Source: Clostridiales bacterium Firm_07
Lineage (GTDB): Bacteria; Bacillota; Clostridia; Oscillospirales; CAG-272
DNA: 64,000 nt
Reading direction: 5' to 3'
Assembly (NCBI GenBank): GCA_001604005.1
Contig: LVAM01000019.1
Span: 212,754 to 276,753 of the forward strand
The translations under genes were made by a program, and so were the position numbers. Of this stretch, positions 8,373 to 17,421 are shown piece by piece (position 1 is the first letter of the stretch; every line of letters starts with the position of its first letter). The notes beneath the pieces were generated by a model. That model did no database searches, was not told where the DNA came from, and saw only the letters and a list, made by a program, of their open reading frames with translations.

Positions 8373-11321
8373 TCAGTCGGCGCGGCAGATCTGTTCAAAG
8401 ACTCTGCGCTGCGCGGCGGTGTATTTGCTGTACGTGCCGTCGCCGAGGTCGTAGCAATATTCTTCCGTACGCACGTCGGAAACGCCCATCATAGCCGAGG
8501 CGAGCGACTGACGCGCCGAAAGGCTGCTGCTCGGGGCGGAATAGATCGTCGAAACGCCCAGCGCGGTCTCAAACTGCACGTAAGCGACCGCAAAGTAAGA
8601 ATCGGTGAAATATCCGCTCTGCATTGCCGCGGGCGCGGAAGAAAACTCATAAACCGAACCCATCAGCACTTTCTGCATATTATCGGAAGTTGCCACCGGC
8701 ACAACGCCCGCCGCACTCAATTCTTCCGCCGTAAAGCCGGAAAGTTTGCCGAAATCGGCGGTGCGGAAAATTTTGACGCCCACTTTACCGGCGAATCTGT
8801 TTTCCAATTCCTTATAATAACTTCTATCCACTTTGGCTTTGAAGGAGATCGTTGTGCCAGCGCTTGCCGAAACGGCGGTCGCGGCCTCGCTGATCTTAAC
8901 GTTGGCCTCGCTTGCCACATAAGAGACAGCCCGCGAAAGATATACGTGCCTGCCGTCCGAAAGAACGCCGAGATACGTGAACTTGTCGTCCTCGTTTTTG
9001 GGCGCGTCGGTCGTATCCGTTCCTGCCGCATCATACATATACACGGCATTGAGCGCCGCGGTCGGCACGCTTTGTGCGGTCAGCAGAGCGCCGGGAGACG
9101 CCAGGAAAGATTCGTCGATCACGGGAGAAGAAAACTTAAAGATGGTGGGAGCATTGTATTTTGCCATCTCCATCATACCGCGACGAAGTGGGATGCCGAG
9201 TTTGCCGGAGACGCCGTTTGGCGCGTTCCAAACATACTGATATGCATATCCTTCCGTGATGGCAGTATTGAAACAGGTCAACGCGACGGGGTTGTTCAGA
9301 ACGAAGCACTCACACTCTCTGAACGACACGCCGTATACCGCGGAGGTCCGCACACTGTTCGTAAACTCGACCGCGTTCATCATCGGCGCCGATACGTAGG
9401 GCTCTCCGGTAAAGCCGATGCGATCGTTTTTCACAAGACCGCACGTGGAAAAACCGGTCGGGATATCCGCGTGATACGAAAGAACGGGATCGGTATCCGT
9501 TGCAACGACTTTGTATTCCGGGGGCAGGTCATAGAATATACGGAAATCGTCAATGGAGAGGCGCAAACTGGCGGCCGTGGCGGAATAACTCCAAATGAGC
9601 GCCGTTTCGCCGGGTTGCAGATAACCGTCCGCGTACGCGGGGTTTGTCGGCGCGATCGCGCGGTTTACCGCCATGGGATTTGCCACCATAACGTTCCCCG
9701 CTTCCGCCGGGATAATGGTGTGGATCTTGCTGAAATACTCGTTGCGCATCGAAGTCGGCGTGGTGGTCTGCATCACAAAACTATAATCGAAAATGTTGAT
9801 CGGATGCGCGGACGTGTTCAAAACTTCTACATATTTATAAGGTTGCGCGTCGGCGGGGTTGGGGGCCACTTCCGTGATCACAAGCCCGGGAAGTTCCACG
9901 CTCGCGGCTCCGGGCAGAGAAGCGCGCTGCACTTCCGTCAGGCATCCCGGCGTCAGGTCGGTCGAAGTCGGGGTGTACGGAACGCCCTCACGCAAAGGTC
10001 TTGCGGTATCGAAACCGTAAAGGAAGTTTGCCGTGCTCGCGTTTGCCATATAGTGGAAATACGTCGTGTTGCTCTTGGAGAGATTAAACGTATAGTATAC
10101 GATCTCCTCATATTCAGCCAGATAATACTGCACGCCCGTGACCGCCATACCCTTCTCGTCCGCCGTGTTGTCGTCGTAGTTGGGATGTACATAAATGCCG
10201 AGCGTTTCGTTGTAGACAAGATATTGGCTTTTTTCAACGTACGTACCGATCAGCGATTGCGTCACCGCAACGGGCTCGCCGCCGGTAAGTTTCACTTGCA
10301 GTGCTTTGCCCTCCGCGTCGCAAGTGCCGTCCGCGACGGAAACCGGGCGATACGTGTTTGTCGCCTCATCCTTGACGAAACAGTTGGCGGCAAGCACGTT
10401 CGTTTCGCCGACTGTGGTCTGATATACGCCCACAAGCGCCGCGGCGGTAACGCCTTCGTATTGCGTCCAGTGCGCATAGGAGATCCATTCGTCCTCGCGC
10501 GCCGCGTCGGCGGTGTTTGTATAGTCGGCGGGAACGATGCCGTAGAAGCACTCACCCCACTGTTGCAAATTGAAACCGTCGGAAGCACTGGTGCAGAGCA
10601 CAAGGACATCGGAAAGATCCACCGTGTAGGTGTTGCCGGTCTTTCCCTGCGCAAACTGATATTCATAGTACGCCTTGAATTGTTCGGTCGTCAGGTGGGC
10701 GCTCATATCGTCCGAGCCATAGATCCAAACAACCGCGCACGCACCGGGATCCAACGTCGCCGTGTCGGGGTTGACAACGCTGTATTCTCCGTAAGAAACC
10801 TCACGGTAATAAACGCCGTCCAGTGCGGCTGTGTCCGACGCATCGCACTCCGTGTAGGAAGAACCGTCGAAGGTATAATAGCCGTCGAGCGACGTGCCGT
10901 AAGGCAGGATCACCCGATCATATCCGCCGTAACGGATCGAATTGGGAACGCCGCCGGCGGTAAGCGTATTGAACTGAACGGTACCGCCCGTCTGCCCGCC
11001 GATCGGATCGTAGGCAAGTTTGTAATCGTACAGATTGACCGTGGTATTTCCCGCGTTGTAGATCTCGATATAGCGGAAAACATCCCAATAATTGCTCGCC
11101 GCGTCGCCTTCCGGAGCGGCGGCGAAAATTTCGGGCATCATAGCTTTCCAAACCGGATATTGCTCACAGTAGTTGACCGTGTTGGCTGTCACTTCGGTAA
11201 TCAGCAGCGCGGGAAACTCTTCCGGGGTTTCCGTGGGCGTGGCGCCGACGGACAGGAAGAAGACGGGGATCATTCCGATGACAAGCGCTGTTGCAAGCAA
11301 CAAGGAAAGAATTTTTTTCAT
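8373..11321 (-). CDS. Secreted protein with two lamin-tail domains (downstream gene of pair)
   Basis: 982 residues. An N-terminal signal peptide (MKKILSLLL hydrophobic core, predicted cleavage after SVGA near residue 27) shows export. Two lamin-tail-like domains follow. The first begins near residue 35 with LLITEVTANT and has YIEIYNAGNTTVNLYDY. The second begins near 477 with GLVITEVAPNP and has YVEVLNTSAHPINIFDY. The last ~170 residues form a domain ending in YSKYTAAQRRVFEQI, also present in the upstream gene. No sortase motif, S-layer repeat or terminal membrane helix was seen, so anchoring is unknown. The ATG follows AAGGAG; an in-frame start 16 codons upstream lacks a signal-peptide N-terminus. 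The function is unknown. Confidence 0.85.
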   Translation of the reverse strand: MKKILSLLLATALVIGMIPVFFLSVGATPTETPEEFPALLITEVTANTVNYCEQYPVWKAMMPEIFAAAPEGDAASNYWDVFRYIEIYNAGNTTVNLYDYKLAYDPIGGQTGGTVQFNTLTAGGVPNSIRYGGYDRVILPYGTSLDGYYTFDGSSYTECDASDTAALDGVYYREVSYGEYSVVNPDTATLDPGACAVVWIYGSDDMSAHLTTEQFKAYYEYQFAQGKTGNTYTVDLSDVLVLCTSASDGFNLQQWGECFYGIVPADYTNTADAAREDEWISYAHWTQYEGVTAAALVGVYQTTVGETNVLAANCFVKDEATNTYRPVSVADGTCDAEGKALQVKLTGGEPVAVTQSLIGTYVEKSQYLVYNETLGIYVHPNYDDNTADEKGMAVTGVQYYLAEYEEIVYYTFNLSKSNTTYFHYMANASTANFLYGFDTARPLREGVPYTPTSTDLTPGCLTEVQRASLPGAASVELPGLVITEVAPNPADAQPYKYVEVLNTSAHPINIFDYSFVMQTTTPTSMRNEYFSKIHTIIPAEAGNVMVANPMAVNRAIAPTNPAYADGYLQPGETALIWSYSATAASLRLSIDDFRIFYDLPPEYKVVATDTDPVLSYHADIPTGFSTCGLVKNDRIGFTGEPYVSAPMMNAVEFTNSVRTSAVYGVSFRECECFVLNNPVALTCFNTAITEGYAYQYVWNAPNGVSGKLGIPLRRGMMEMAKYNAPTIFKFSSPVIDESFLASPGALLTAQSVPTAALNAVYMYDAAGTDTTDAPKNEDDKFTYLGVLSDGRHVYLSRAVSYVASEANVKISEAATAVSASAGTTISFKAKVDRSYYKELENRFAGKVGVKIFRTADFGKLSGFTAEELSAAGVVPVATSDNMQKVLMGSVYEFSSAPAAMQSGYFTDSYFAVAYVQFETALGVSTIYSAPSSSLSARQSLASAMMGVSDVRTEEYCYDLGDGTYSKYTAAQRRVFEQICRAD

Positions 11322-11365
11322 TGTTTTACACTCCTTCTTTGATAGTAGAACAGATTGATTCTTCG

Positions 11366-14300
11366 TCAATCGGAAATATAGCTACGAAGTTTTGCCTGTA
11401 CGGCGGCGCTGTAACGGCTGAATCCGCCGTCTGTCGCAAAGCGATACTGGGCGTTACTCGTTTCTTCAGTATCGAAGAGCGCCATGCGCGCCACGGCATC
11501 CACATTGCCCTTTGCTTCCACGCCGGAATACAATGTGACGGTCGACGCGGCGCCGGGCAAGCGATACTCGATAAAGCCCACCGCGGAATAGGAAGTTTTG
11601 TAGTTTGCCGCATTCACCGGCAGATAACCGCCCACAATCACGAAGTCGCCTTCAAAATAGAGGACTTTTCCGCTTATGACCGTTGCGTTCGGGAAATTGC
11701 TCTTGTTCAAGGTTTTGCTGCCAAGCTGATCGCTCGGAACGACCAGGATGCCGATGTTGACGTTGTCTCTGCCGCAGGACGCGACCAGCGCCGCATATTC
11801 CGCCGCGTGGATCGCCACGTCAAAGCGAAGCTGCGCGCTCGCGCCGTTTGTGGCGACTGCCGCGCCGTTCAGCGTTTCCACCGAAAGCGCGCCGGGGTTG
11901 AAAACGGTGCGGTTTCCGGCTTCATCTTCCTGAATGTAATTTTGATAGAAAGGATAGATCTCTTTTCCGTTGAGCGAACCGAGTTTCGGTTGCATCAGCG
12001 CGTTGTTCGTGCGGATCACGATACGCGGGGTCTTTCCGGAATCCAGTTCGGGGGCGATGGGATTGGCGCTTGTGTAGACATATTGCTGCGTTTTCATCGT
12101 ACGCGTCATCGCACTGCAACGACTCATTCCCGCCGCACCCACGATATACCGCATACCCATATTGGCGGGGATCTGCCGCAAGAGGCGATTGGCAAGATAT
12201 TTCGTGCCGTCCGCGCTCTCCACCTCGACGGGCTTCAATTGATAATAGGTCGCCGCGTTGCTGAGAAACGCCACAGACTGCGCTTCTTCCGGCGCGATGT
12301 CCAACATCTTGACGCCCTTGTCATCGCGCACCGAACGGGCGCTGGCGGCAATGCCGGCCGAAACGACGCCGTAAACGCGGGCGCTTGCGGACGAGAGCTC
12401 AAACACGTCGTTCATATTGTCGGCGTTATAGGTCTCGCTGGTTACGCCGTCCACCGCGATCACTTGCACGGCGTAGGAACCGTCCGCTTTTCTCATTGCA
12501 AGACGCTCGCTGCCGTTGTCCGCCCAATATTGACGGAAATAATCAAACCCAAAGTCACTGTCATTCGCATAAGATGCGTACGTGTCGGTGGTGATGAACC
12601 AAACGACCACCGTTTCGCCGGGTTGCAGAATACATCTCTCGGGGTTGGACAAATGCTCTTCGGCAAAATAGTAATAAGCGCCGTTATAGGATCCGCGCAA
12701 GACCGGGTTGCCGGAACGCATCTCGGTGATGCGGGTAAAATACCGTCCGCGAAACGCGAGAGTTCCCTCTTCGGTGGCGGCCAGTGCATAGCGATACAGA
12801 TTGACCGCGTGAGAGCTTGTGTTGGTGAGTTCCATTGCGGAGAAGGTGTTTTTATCCTCTCCTGCCAAGTTTAGTGTCCTTGGCACGATCTCCGTGATGG
12901 AAAGATCCGCCATCGTTCCGTCGCTCTTTTTGCGCACGGCGTCGAGCAGGATCTGCTGATAGCCGGCAAGACAGCCGATGGTGGAACGGGATGTGCTGTA
13001 CGCATAGTTTTGGAAAGTATACAGAGTGCCGCGCTGCGGGAGACTGGAAGCGTCCACGCCGTACACATACGATGCCGACCAACCGGTGCTGGAATCGTGC
13101 GTGCCGGATTTGCCGAAGTTGCCGCTTGTCGGCATCAAAGATTCGTTGCCGTAAACATAGCCGCTGACAAGAGGTTGGCAATATTCCACGTAGGAAACGA
13201 TCTGATTTCTTTGCGCGTAGATCGGCACGGAGGTGGAAAGACGCGAGCCGTCCTCGCCGACGGTTTTGCCGATGAAATAGTGACGTTGGATCGCGTCGCC
13301 GAGGTTAAAGGCGTTGGAAGCAAAAACCTTGACGGTGGGATCGTCCAATCCGTAATCGGCATAGTAACTGCGGAAGCACAGATCGGAGCTGATGCCGATT
13401 CGATCGTTGATGCCTGCGTTGATACCGTACCGCCAACAATTTTCGGAAGCGTCACTCATCGTGTAGATCAACGCGCACTGCCCGGGCGCGAGCATCGTGT
13501 TATAGTCGTAATTCGCGTTGCCCTGCACGTACCGTGCGTTCCATCCTTCGGTGTAGTAGACCGCCGCGAACTTACCTTCGGGATCGCTGACATAGGTCTT
13601 GGCCTCGGTTTGTCTGTATCGGGTACCGGCGTCCACTTCGGTATTCGTCTCTGCAAACACATAGCGTCCTTTATAGGTTTTCAGATCCTGCTCCGTCAAA
13701 TAGAATTTGGTTCTGCTCTTCACGGGTTGACCGAGTATGTCGGAGAACGGAACGACGTAGCCGAACTTCTGCTTTGTATAATAATCATAGCGGTCGTCGA
13801 CAAGGACCGAATCTTCGCCGCTTTCATATACGTAGTTGGAAGACATCAACGCGTAATCCATCAGATCAATCTCTTCGTCGGAAGCGTTGTAGATCTCGAT
13901 ATATTCCGCCCAACCGCCTTTCGGGCAGGCGGCGATCTCGGTGATCATCAGTTCGGGCAATTTGCCCGTCAGCATTCCTTCTCTGCCGATCTCTTCGGCT
14001 TCGATTTGAATGTTGTCGAGATCGGCGACCACGCCGTATTTCGTCAGGATCGACACGGCGGCGCCGCTGTTGGAGATCAGAAAGTCTTCCCAGGTGTGCG
14101 AATTGTACTCCGCGTTGTAATCCGCCATCAGGGTTTCGGAAACAAGGACGTTATTCACGAAAACGCGAATACCGGTTTCATAAACGTATTCCACGCGCAC
14201 GGAAAGTTTGGCGTCAAGCAGCGCGAAGGTGCCCGTGCGCACCGCGTCAGCCGCTTCCACGCCGCCGATCTTTCCGTACACCGAGGGATAGTCGCCCGCC

Positions 14301-14914
14301 GTGAGATAACGGTTGGTCATCACGGCGCGGGCGCTGTTGGGCGCGCCCTCAAGGCTGACGTATTGCGAGGCAGCGCTGCGGGGATAAACGACGCCGTTCA
14401 TACCCGTGCCGCAGGCGCGCACCGCGGCAATGCCGTACGCGGCGGCGTTTCCATCCTCGATGGAGGTGCCGTTCTTTTCGTTGAAATTATAAACGAGGGC
14501 GCTGTAACCGTCGACGTTTTCGGTCCCCGCGCGATAGGTCAGGTCATACGAGATCACGAAGTCGCCTTCACGAACGATCGCCATCGCGTCGTTTCCGAAG
14601 ATCGTGACCGCGCTGTCAAGCGTCAATCCCGCTGGCTGTACCGTGGAAACGCGAAGCGCGTTGTTCTCGCCCTCGGTGACGATGCGATAGTCGGCAACGT
14701 CTGCATCTTGATATGCCGTCGGGACGTACCAACCGAGCGCTTGCAACAGTTCGTTTTTGGAAAGCGTTGCGGAAAGCCCCTCAAAATCTTCGCTGTACAG
14801 CACGTACGAAGCCGAAGCCGCGGGGGTGTCTTGCGCCGCCGCCGTCAGTGTGAAAACCGGCACGGAGGCAAGCAGAAGCACCGCAGTCAAAAGAAGTGAA
14901 ATGGTCCTTTTCAT
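11366..14914 (-). CDS. Large secreted protein with lamin-tail domains (upstream gene of pair)
   Basis: 1182 residues with a clear signal peptide (cleavage near TAAAQ, residue 27). The first ~300 residues start YVLYSEDFEG and look like a concanavalin-type beta-sandwich. Lamin-tail-like domains begin near residue 318 (ELMITEIAACP, YIEIYNASDEEIDLMDY) and near 667 (DLSITEIVPRT, MELTNTSSHAVNLYRY). The C-terminal ~180 residues match the downstream protein in plan and end in YSAAVQAKLRSYISD. The two proteins are therefore paralogues, this one with an added N-terminal domain. It has its own consensus promoter, an AAAGGAG ribosome site, and 44 bases separate its stop from the downstream start. The substrate or partner is unknown. 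Confidence 0.85.
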   Translation of the reverse strand: MKRTISLLLTAVLLLASVPVFTLTAAAQDTPAASASYVLYSEDFEGLSATLSKNELLQALGWYVPTAYQDADVADYRIVTEGENNALRVSTVQPAGLTLDSAVTIFGNDAMAIVREGDFVISYDLTYRAGTENVDGYSALVYNFNEKNGTSIEDGNAAAYGIAAVRACGTGMNGVVYPRSAASQYVSLEGAPNSARAVMTNRYLTAGDYPSVYGKIGGVEAADAVRTGTFALLDAKLSVRVEYVYETGIRVFVNNVLVSETLMADYNAEYNSHTWEDFLISNSGAAVSILTKYGVVADLDNIQIEAEEIGREGMLTGKLPELMITEIAACPKGGWAEYIEIYNASDEEIDLMDYALMSSNYVYESGEDSVLVDDRYDYYTKQKFGYVVPFSDILGQPVKSRTKFYLTEQDLKTYKGRYVFAETNTEVDAGTRYRQTEAKTYVSDPEGKFAAVYYTEGWNARYVQGNANYDYNTMLAPGQCALIYTMSDASENCWRYGINAGINDRIGISSDLCFRSYYADYGLDDPTVKVFASNAFNLGDAIQRHYFIGKTVGEDGSRLSTSVPIYAQRNQIVSYVEYCQPLVSGYVYGNESLMPTSGNFGKSGTHDSSTGWSASYVYGVDASSLPQRGTLYTFQNYAYSTSRSTIGCLAGYQQILLDAVRKKSDGTMADLSITEIVPRTLNLAGEDKNTFSAMELTNTSSHAVNLYRYALAATEEGTLAFRGRYFTRITEMRSGNPVLRGSYNGAYYYFAEEHLSNPERCILQPGETVVVWFITTDTYASYANDSDFGFDYFRQYWADNGSERLAMRKADGSYAVQVIAVDGVTSETYNADNMNDVFELSSASARVYGVVSAGIAASARSVRDDKGVKMLDIAPEEAQSVAFLSNAATYYQLKPVEVESADGTKYLANRLLRQIPANMGMRYIVGAAGMSRCSAMTRTMKTQQYVYTSANPIAPELDSGKTPRIVIRTNNALMQPKLGSLNGKEIYPFYQNYIQEDEAGNRTVFNPGALSVETLNGAAVATNGASAQLRFDVAIHAAEYAALVASCGRDNVNIGILVVPSDQLGSKTLNKSNFPNATVISGKVLYFEGDFVIVGGYLPVNAANYKTSYSAVGFIEYRLPGAASTVTLYSGVEAKGNVDAVARMALFDTEETSNAQYRFATDGGFSRYSAAVQAKLRSYISD

Positions 14915-14970
14915 AAGTTTTCTCCTTTGGCTTGAAATTCAGAAAAGACATATTCGCGTATGTTAGTATT

Positions 14971-14999
14971 ATTTTATCATATACGCGCGCCCGCGTCAA
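14971..14999 (-). promoter_or_regulatory. Promoter of the lamin-tail operon
   Basis: TTGACG (14999-14994) and TAAAAT (14976-14971) on the minus strand are 17 bases apart, about 57 bases upstream of the first gene. Confidence 0.75.
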
Positions 15000-15015
15000 T
15001 AGAAAAAGCCGCATT

Positions 15016-15984
15016 TTATAGAGAATATAACTTTCCTTGATAGGTTTTTCGCGCGTAGAATTTTTTGTCTATTTCGTTCAAAATCTCTCGCTTTTTAAGG
15101 CCCCAAAGCGGCGCAAGCAGTTCTGTTTCGGCGCTGTCTCCCGTCAATCTCGCCACCACCGTTTGAGGCGGAAGATGCTCAATGGCACAAACCACCAAAT
15201 CGGTATATTGATCTCTTGAGAGCGGAAAATACCCACCGTTCTCGTATATTTGCGCCATTTTCGTGTTTTTCACAACATAGAGAGAGTGAAATTTGACCTC
15301 TTCCGGCGAAAGGCGCGCGACGTATTGAACAGTTTGCCCTATCATTTCGTCATTTTCACCAATAAGACCGAAGATCAAATGAACGCCGAGGCGCACGCAC
15401 GGGGCTTTTTCCCGCAAGCGCGCCCACGCGTCCGCAAATACCGAAAGGGGGTATCCCCGCCCGATCGCCTTTGCCGTTTTGTCGTGGATCGTCTGCAATC
15501 CGAGTTCCAACGTGAGCACCGTGCGCTCGGAAAACTCCGCAAGCAAGTCAACCACGTCGTCCGGCAGGCAGTCGGCGCGCGTGGCAACGTTCATTCCCAC
15601 AACGTCCGGCAACGCCAGCGCCTCGTTCCAAAGCGTGCGCAAGCGCTCGACCGGCGCATACGTGTTGGTAAAGGGCTGAAAATACGGGATACAGCGCGCG
15701 GTGTCCCATTTTGCGCTCAACTTTTCGCGCTCCGCGCGATATTGCTCGGCAAGCGACAGATCGGGTGACAGCGCAAAATCGCCGCTCCCCTGCCCGGAGC
15801 AGAAAATACACCCGCCGTATCCGCATCGGCCGTCGCGGTTCGGGCAAGTGAAGCCGCCGTTTAAGGGGATCTTGACGCATTTGCCGCCGAAAGTCCGGCG
15901 CAAATAATACTCGTACGTATGATATCGTTTGTTACTGTCCGAAAAAGGAAACGGATTTTCTTCTCTCTGCGTTCTTTTTTGCAT
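15016..15984 (-). CDS. TIGR01212-type radical SAM protein (YhcC/YtqA family)
   Basis: 322 residues. The radical SAM cluster-binding segment has the unusual spacing of this family: Cys in FTCPNRDGRCGYGG followed by CIFCS, near residues 48-66. The family N-terminus KRYHTYEYYLRRTFGGKC-like region is present, as is the later LELGLQTIHDKTAKAIGRG. Members are iron-sulfur enzymes of poorly defined substrate, sometimes linked to tRNA modification. The gene lies between a terminator upstream and the lamin-tail promoter downstream, and no promoter was identified for it. The start follows GGAGAAAACG. Confidence 0.88.
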   Translation of the reverse strand: MQKRTQREENPFPFSDSNKRYHTYEYYLRRTFGGKCVKIPLNGGFTCPNRDGRCGYGGCIFCSGQGSGDFALSPDLSLAEQYRAEREKLSAKWDTARCIPYFQPFTNTYAPVERLRTLWNEALALPDVVGMNVATRADCLPDDVVDLLAEFSERTVLTLELGLQTIHDKTAKAIGRGYPLSVFADAWARLREKAPCVRLGVHLIFGLIGENDEMIGQTVQYVARLSPEEVKFHSLYVVKNTKMAQIYENGGYFPLSRDQYTDLVVCAIEHLPPQTVVARLTGDSAETELLAPLWGLKKREILNEIDKKFYARKTYQGKLYSL

Positions 15985-16000
15985 CGTTTTCTCCGAAAAA

Positions 16001-16027
16001 CGCCCTCCCGCAAAAGCGGGGAGGGCG
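16001..16027 (-). terminator. Rho-independent terminator of the aminotransferase gene
   Basis: The CGCCCTCCC/GGGAGGGCG stem with a short loop is followed on the minus strand by TTTTT (16000-15996). It lies 14 bases past the aminotransferase stop. Confidence 0.88.
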
Positions 16028-16040
16028 TATAATAAACAGA

Positions 16041-17333
16041 TTACGCTGTTTTTTCGTTCAACAGTTTTTCCAGCGCGGCAATGCGCACGGCAAGGGTAAA
16101 AACGCGCATCGCCACGGCGAGATCCTCATCGGTGGGATAGGTAGGGGCAAGACGAATGTTGCTGTCTTCCGGATCCTGTCTGTACGGATACGTGGCGCCG
16201 ACATTGGTCAATTTCACGCCCGCTTCAAGGCAAAGGGTAAACGCGCGCTTGGCGCAACCGGGCAACGTGTAAAAGCTGACGAAATAGCCGCCGTGCGGTT
16301 TGTTCCAACGCCCCACAAAAGTTCCCGCAAGATCCTCATTCAAGATATTTTCCACCAAATCGAACTTCACTTGCAGCATCGCGCCCAGTTTTTGCATATG
16401 CTTCATCACATTTTGCGCGTTGCCGAAATAGCGTACGTGGCGCATTTGATTGAGCTTGTCATAACTGATCGTTCGCGCCGTCAGAATGGATCTTATCTGT
16501 GCGAGATTGTTTTCCGAGGCGGCGAAGATCGCCACGCCCGCGCCGGGGAAAGTGATCTTGGAAGTGGAAGCGAAATAAAACACGCGGTCCTCGGTCCCCT
16601 CTGCACGGCAGGCGGCAAAAATATCCGAGAGGACGTCCGCCGTTTCAGGCGAAAAATCATGCACGGCATAGGCATTGTCCCAAAAGATGCGGAAATCGGG
16701 CGCCGCGGGTTTAAGGCACGCAAAGCGCCGCACGGTCTCGTCGGAATAGGTGGTTCCCTCGGGGTTGGCGTATTTGGGACAGCACCAAATGCCTTTGATC
16801 GCCGCGTCGGTCGACACGAGGCGCTCCACCGTGTCCATATCGGGACCGGTCGGCGTCATTTTCACGGGGATCATCTCGATCCCCAGCGATTCGCAAATGG
16901 TAAAGTGGCGGTCATATCCGGGCGCGGGGCACAAAAACTTGACCGCTTTTTCACGGCACCACGGGCGCTTGCTGCCGTATACGCCGTAAAGCATCGCGTT
17001 TGCCACGGTGTCGTACATCAGATTGAGCGAGGAACTGCCCCCTACGATGATATACGAGGCAGGTATACCGTAGAGTTCGGCAAAGAGCTTCTTCGCTTCC
17101 GGAATACCCTCCATAATACCGTAATTGCGGTAATCCACACCGCTCTCGGAATAGCAATCTTCGGGTTTTGTCAGCGCGGTGAGGAGCCCGTTTGCCATAT
17201 CCAGTTGCCGGCTGTTTGGCTTGCCGCGCGACAGATCGAGCGAAAGGCCTTGATTTTTATATCCTTCGTATGCGCAAAGCAGTTTGTCAAGTTCCTCTTT
17301 GCGCTCTTTCGGTGACATTTGCAAATAATTCAT
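16041..17333 (-). CDS. PLP-dependent aspartate-type aminotransferase (MocR-like class I)
   Basis: 430 residues of a fold-type I aminotransferase. The N-terminal [11 protein letters not shown] and [22 protein letters not shown] match the actinobacterial/clostridial aspartate aminotransferase group rather than AspC proper. The PLP lysine is in [13 protein letters not shown]. Other cofactor-site features are [22 protein letters not shown] and [11 protein letters not shown], and the substrate-binding Arg is probably in SNIRLAP. The likely reaction is aspartate plus 2-oxoglutarate to oxaloacetate plus glutamate. The ATG after GAGGAAG was preferred to a longer in-frame start lying upstream of the promoter. 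Single gene with its own promoter and terminator. Confidence 0.87.
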   Translation of the reverse strand: MNYLQMSPKERKEELDKLLCAYEGYKNQGLSLDLSRGKPNSRQLDMANGLLTALTKPEDCYSESGVDYRNYGIMEGIPEAKKLFAELYGIPASYIIVGGSSSLNLMYDTVANAMLYGVYGSKRPWCREKAVKFLCPAPGYDRHFTICESLGIEMIPVKMTPTGPDMDTVERLVSTDAAIKGIWCCPKYANPEGTTYSDETVRRFACLKPAAPDFRIFWDNAYAVHDFSPETADVLSDIFAACRAEGTEDRVFYFASTSKITFPGAGVAIFAASENNLAQIRSILTARTISYDKLNQMRHVRYFGNAQNVMKHMQKLGAMLQVKFDLVENILNEDLAGTFVGRWNKPHGGYFVSFYTLPGCAKRAFTLCLEAGVKLTNVGATYPYRQDPEDSNIRLAPTYPTDEDLAVAMRVFTLAVRIAALEKLLNEKTA

Positions 17334-17383
17334 TGTTTTCTTCCTCAAATCCGAAAATTTATCGTAAACGTGAACATGAAAGC

Positions 17384-17412
17384 AGTATAGCACAAAAATC
17401 TTCTGTTGGCAA
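17384..17412 (-). promoter_or_regulatory. Promoter of the aminotransferase gene
   Basis: TTGCCA (17412-17407) and TATACT (17389-17384) on the minus strand are spaced by 17 bases. ATGTTCAC lies just downstream at 17377-17370, near the expected transcription start. Confidence 0.75.
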
Positions 17413-17421
17413 GACAAAAGT

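Noticed and set aside
8343-11342. A 999-codon open frame on the plus strand opposite the lamin-tail gene
   Set aside because: It mirrors the minus-strand gene almost exactly, is rich in Arg, His and Val as antisense frames of GC-rich genes are, and has no family motif or ribosome site. The minus frame has a signal peptide and lamin-tail motifs.
11291-12874. A 527-codon plus-strand frame across the lamin-tail gene junction
   Set aside because: Antisense shadow of two supported genes; it starts inside one gene and ends inside the other.
13010-14899. A 629-codon plus-strand frame opposite the upstream lamin-tail gene
   Set aside because: Antisense shadow; no recognisable domain or ribosome site.
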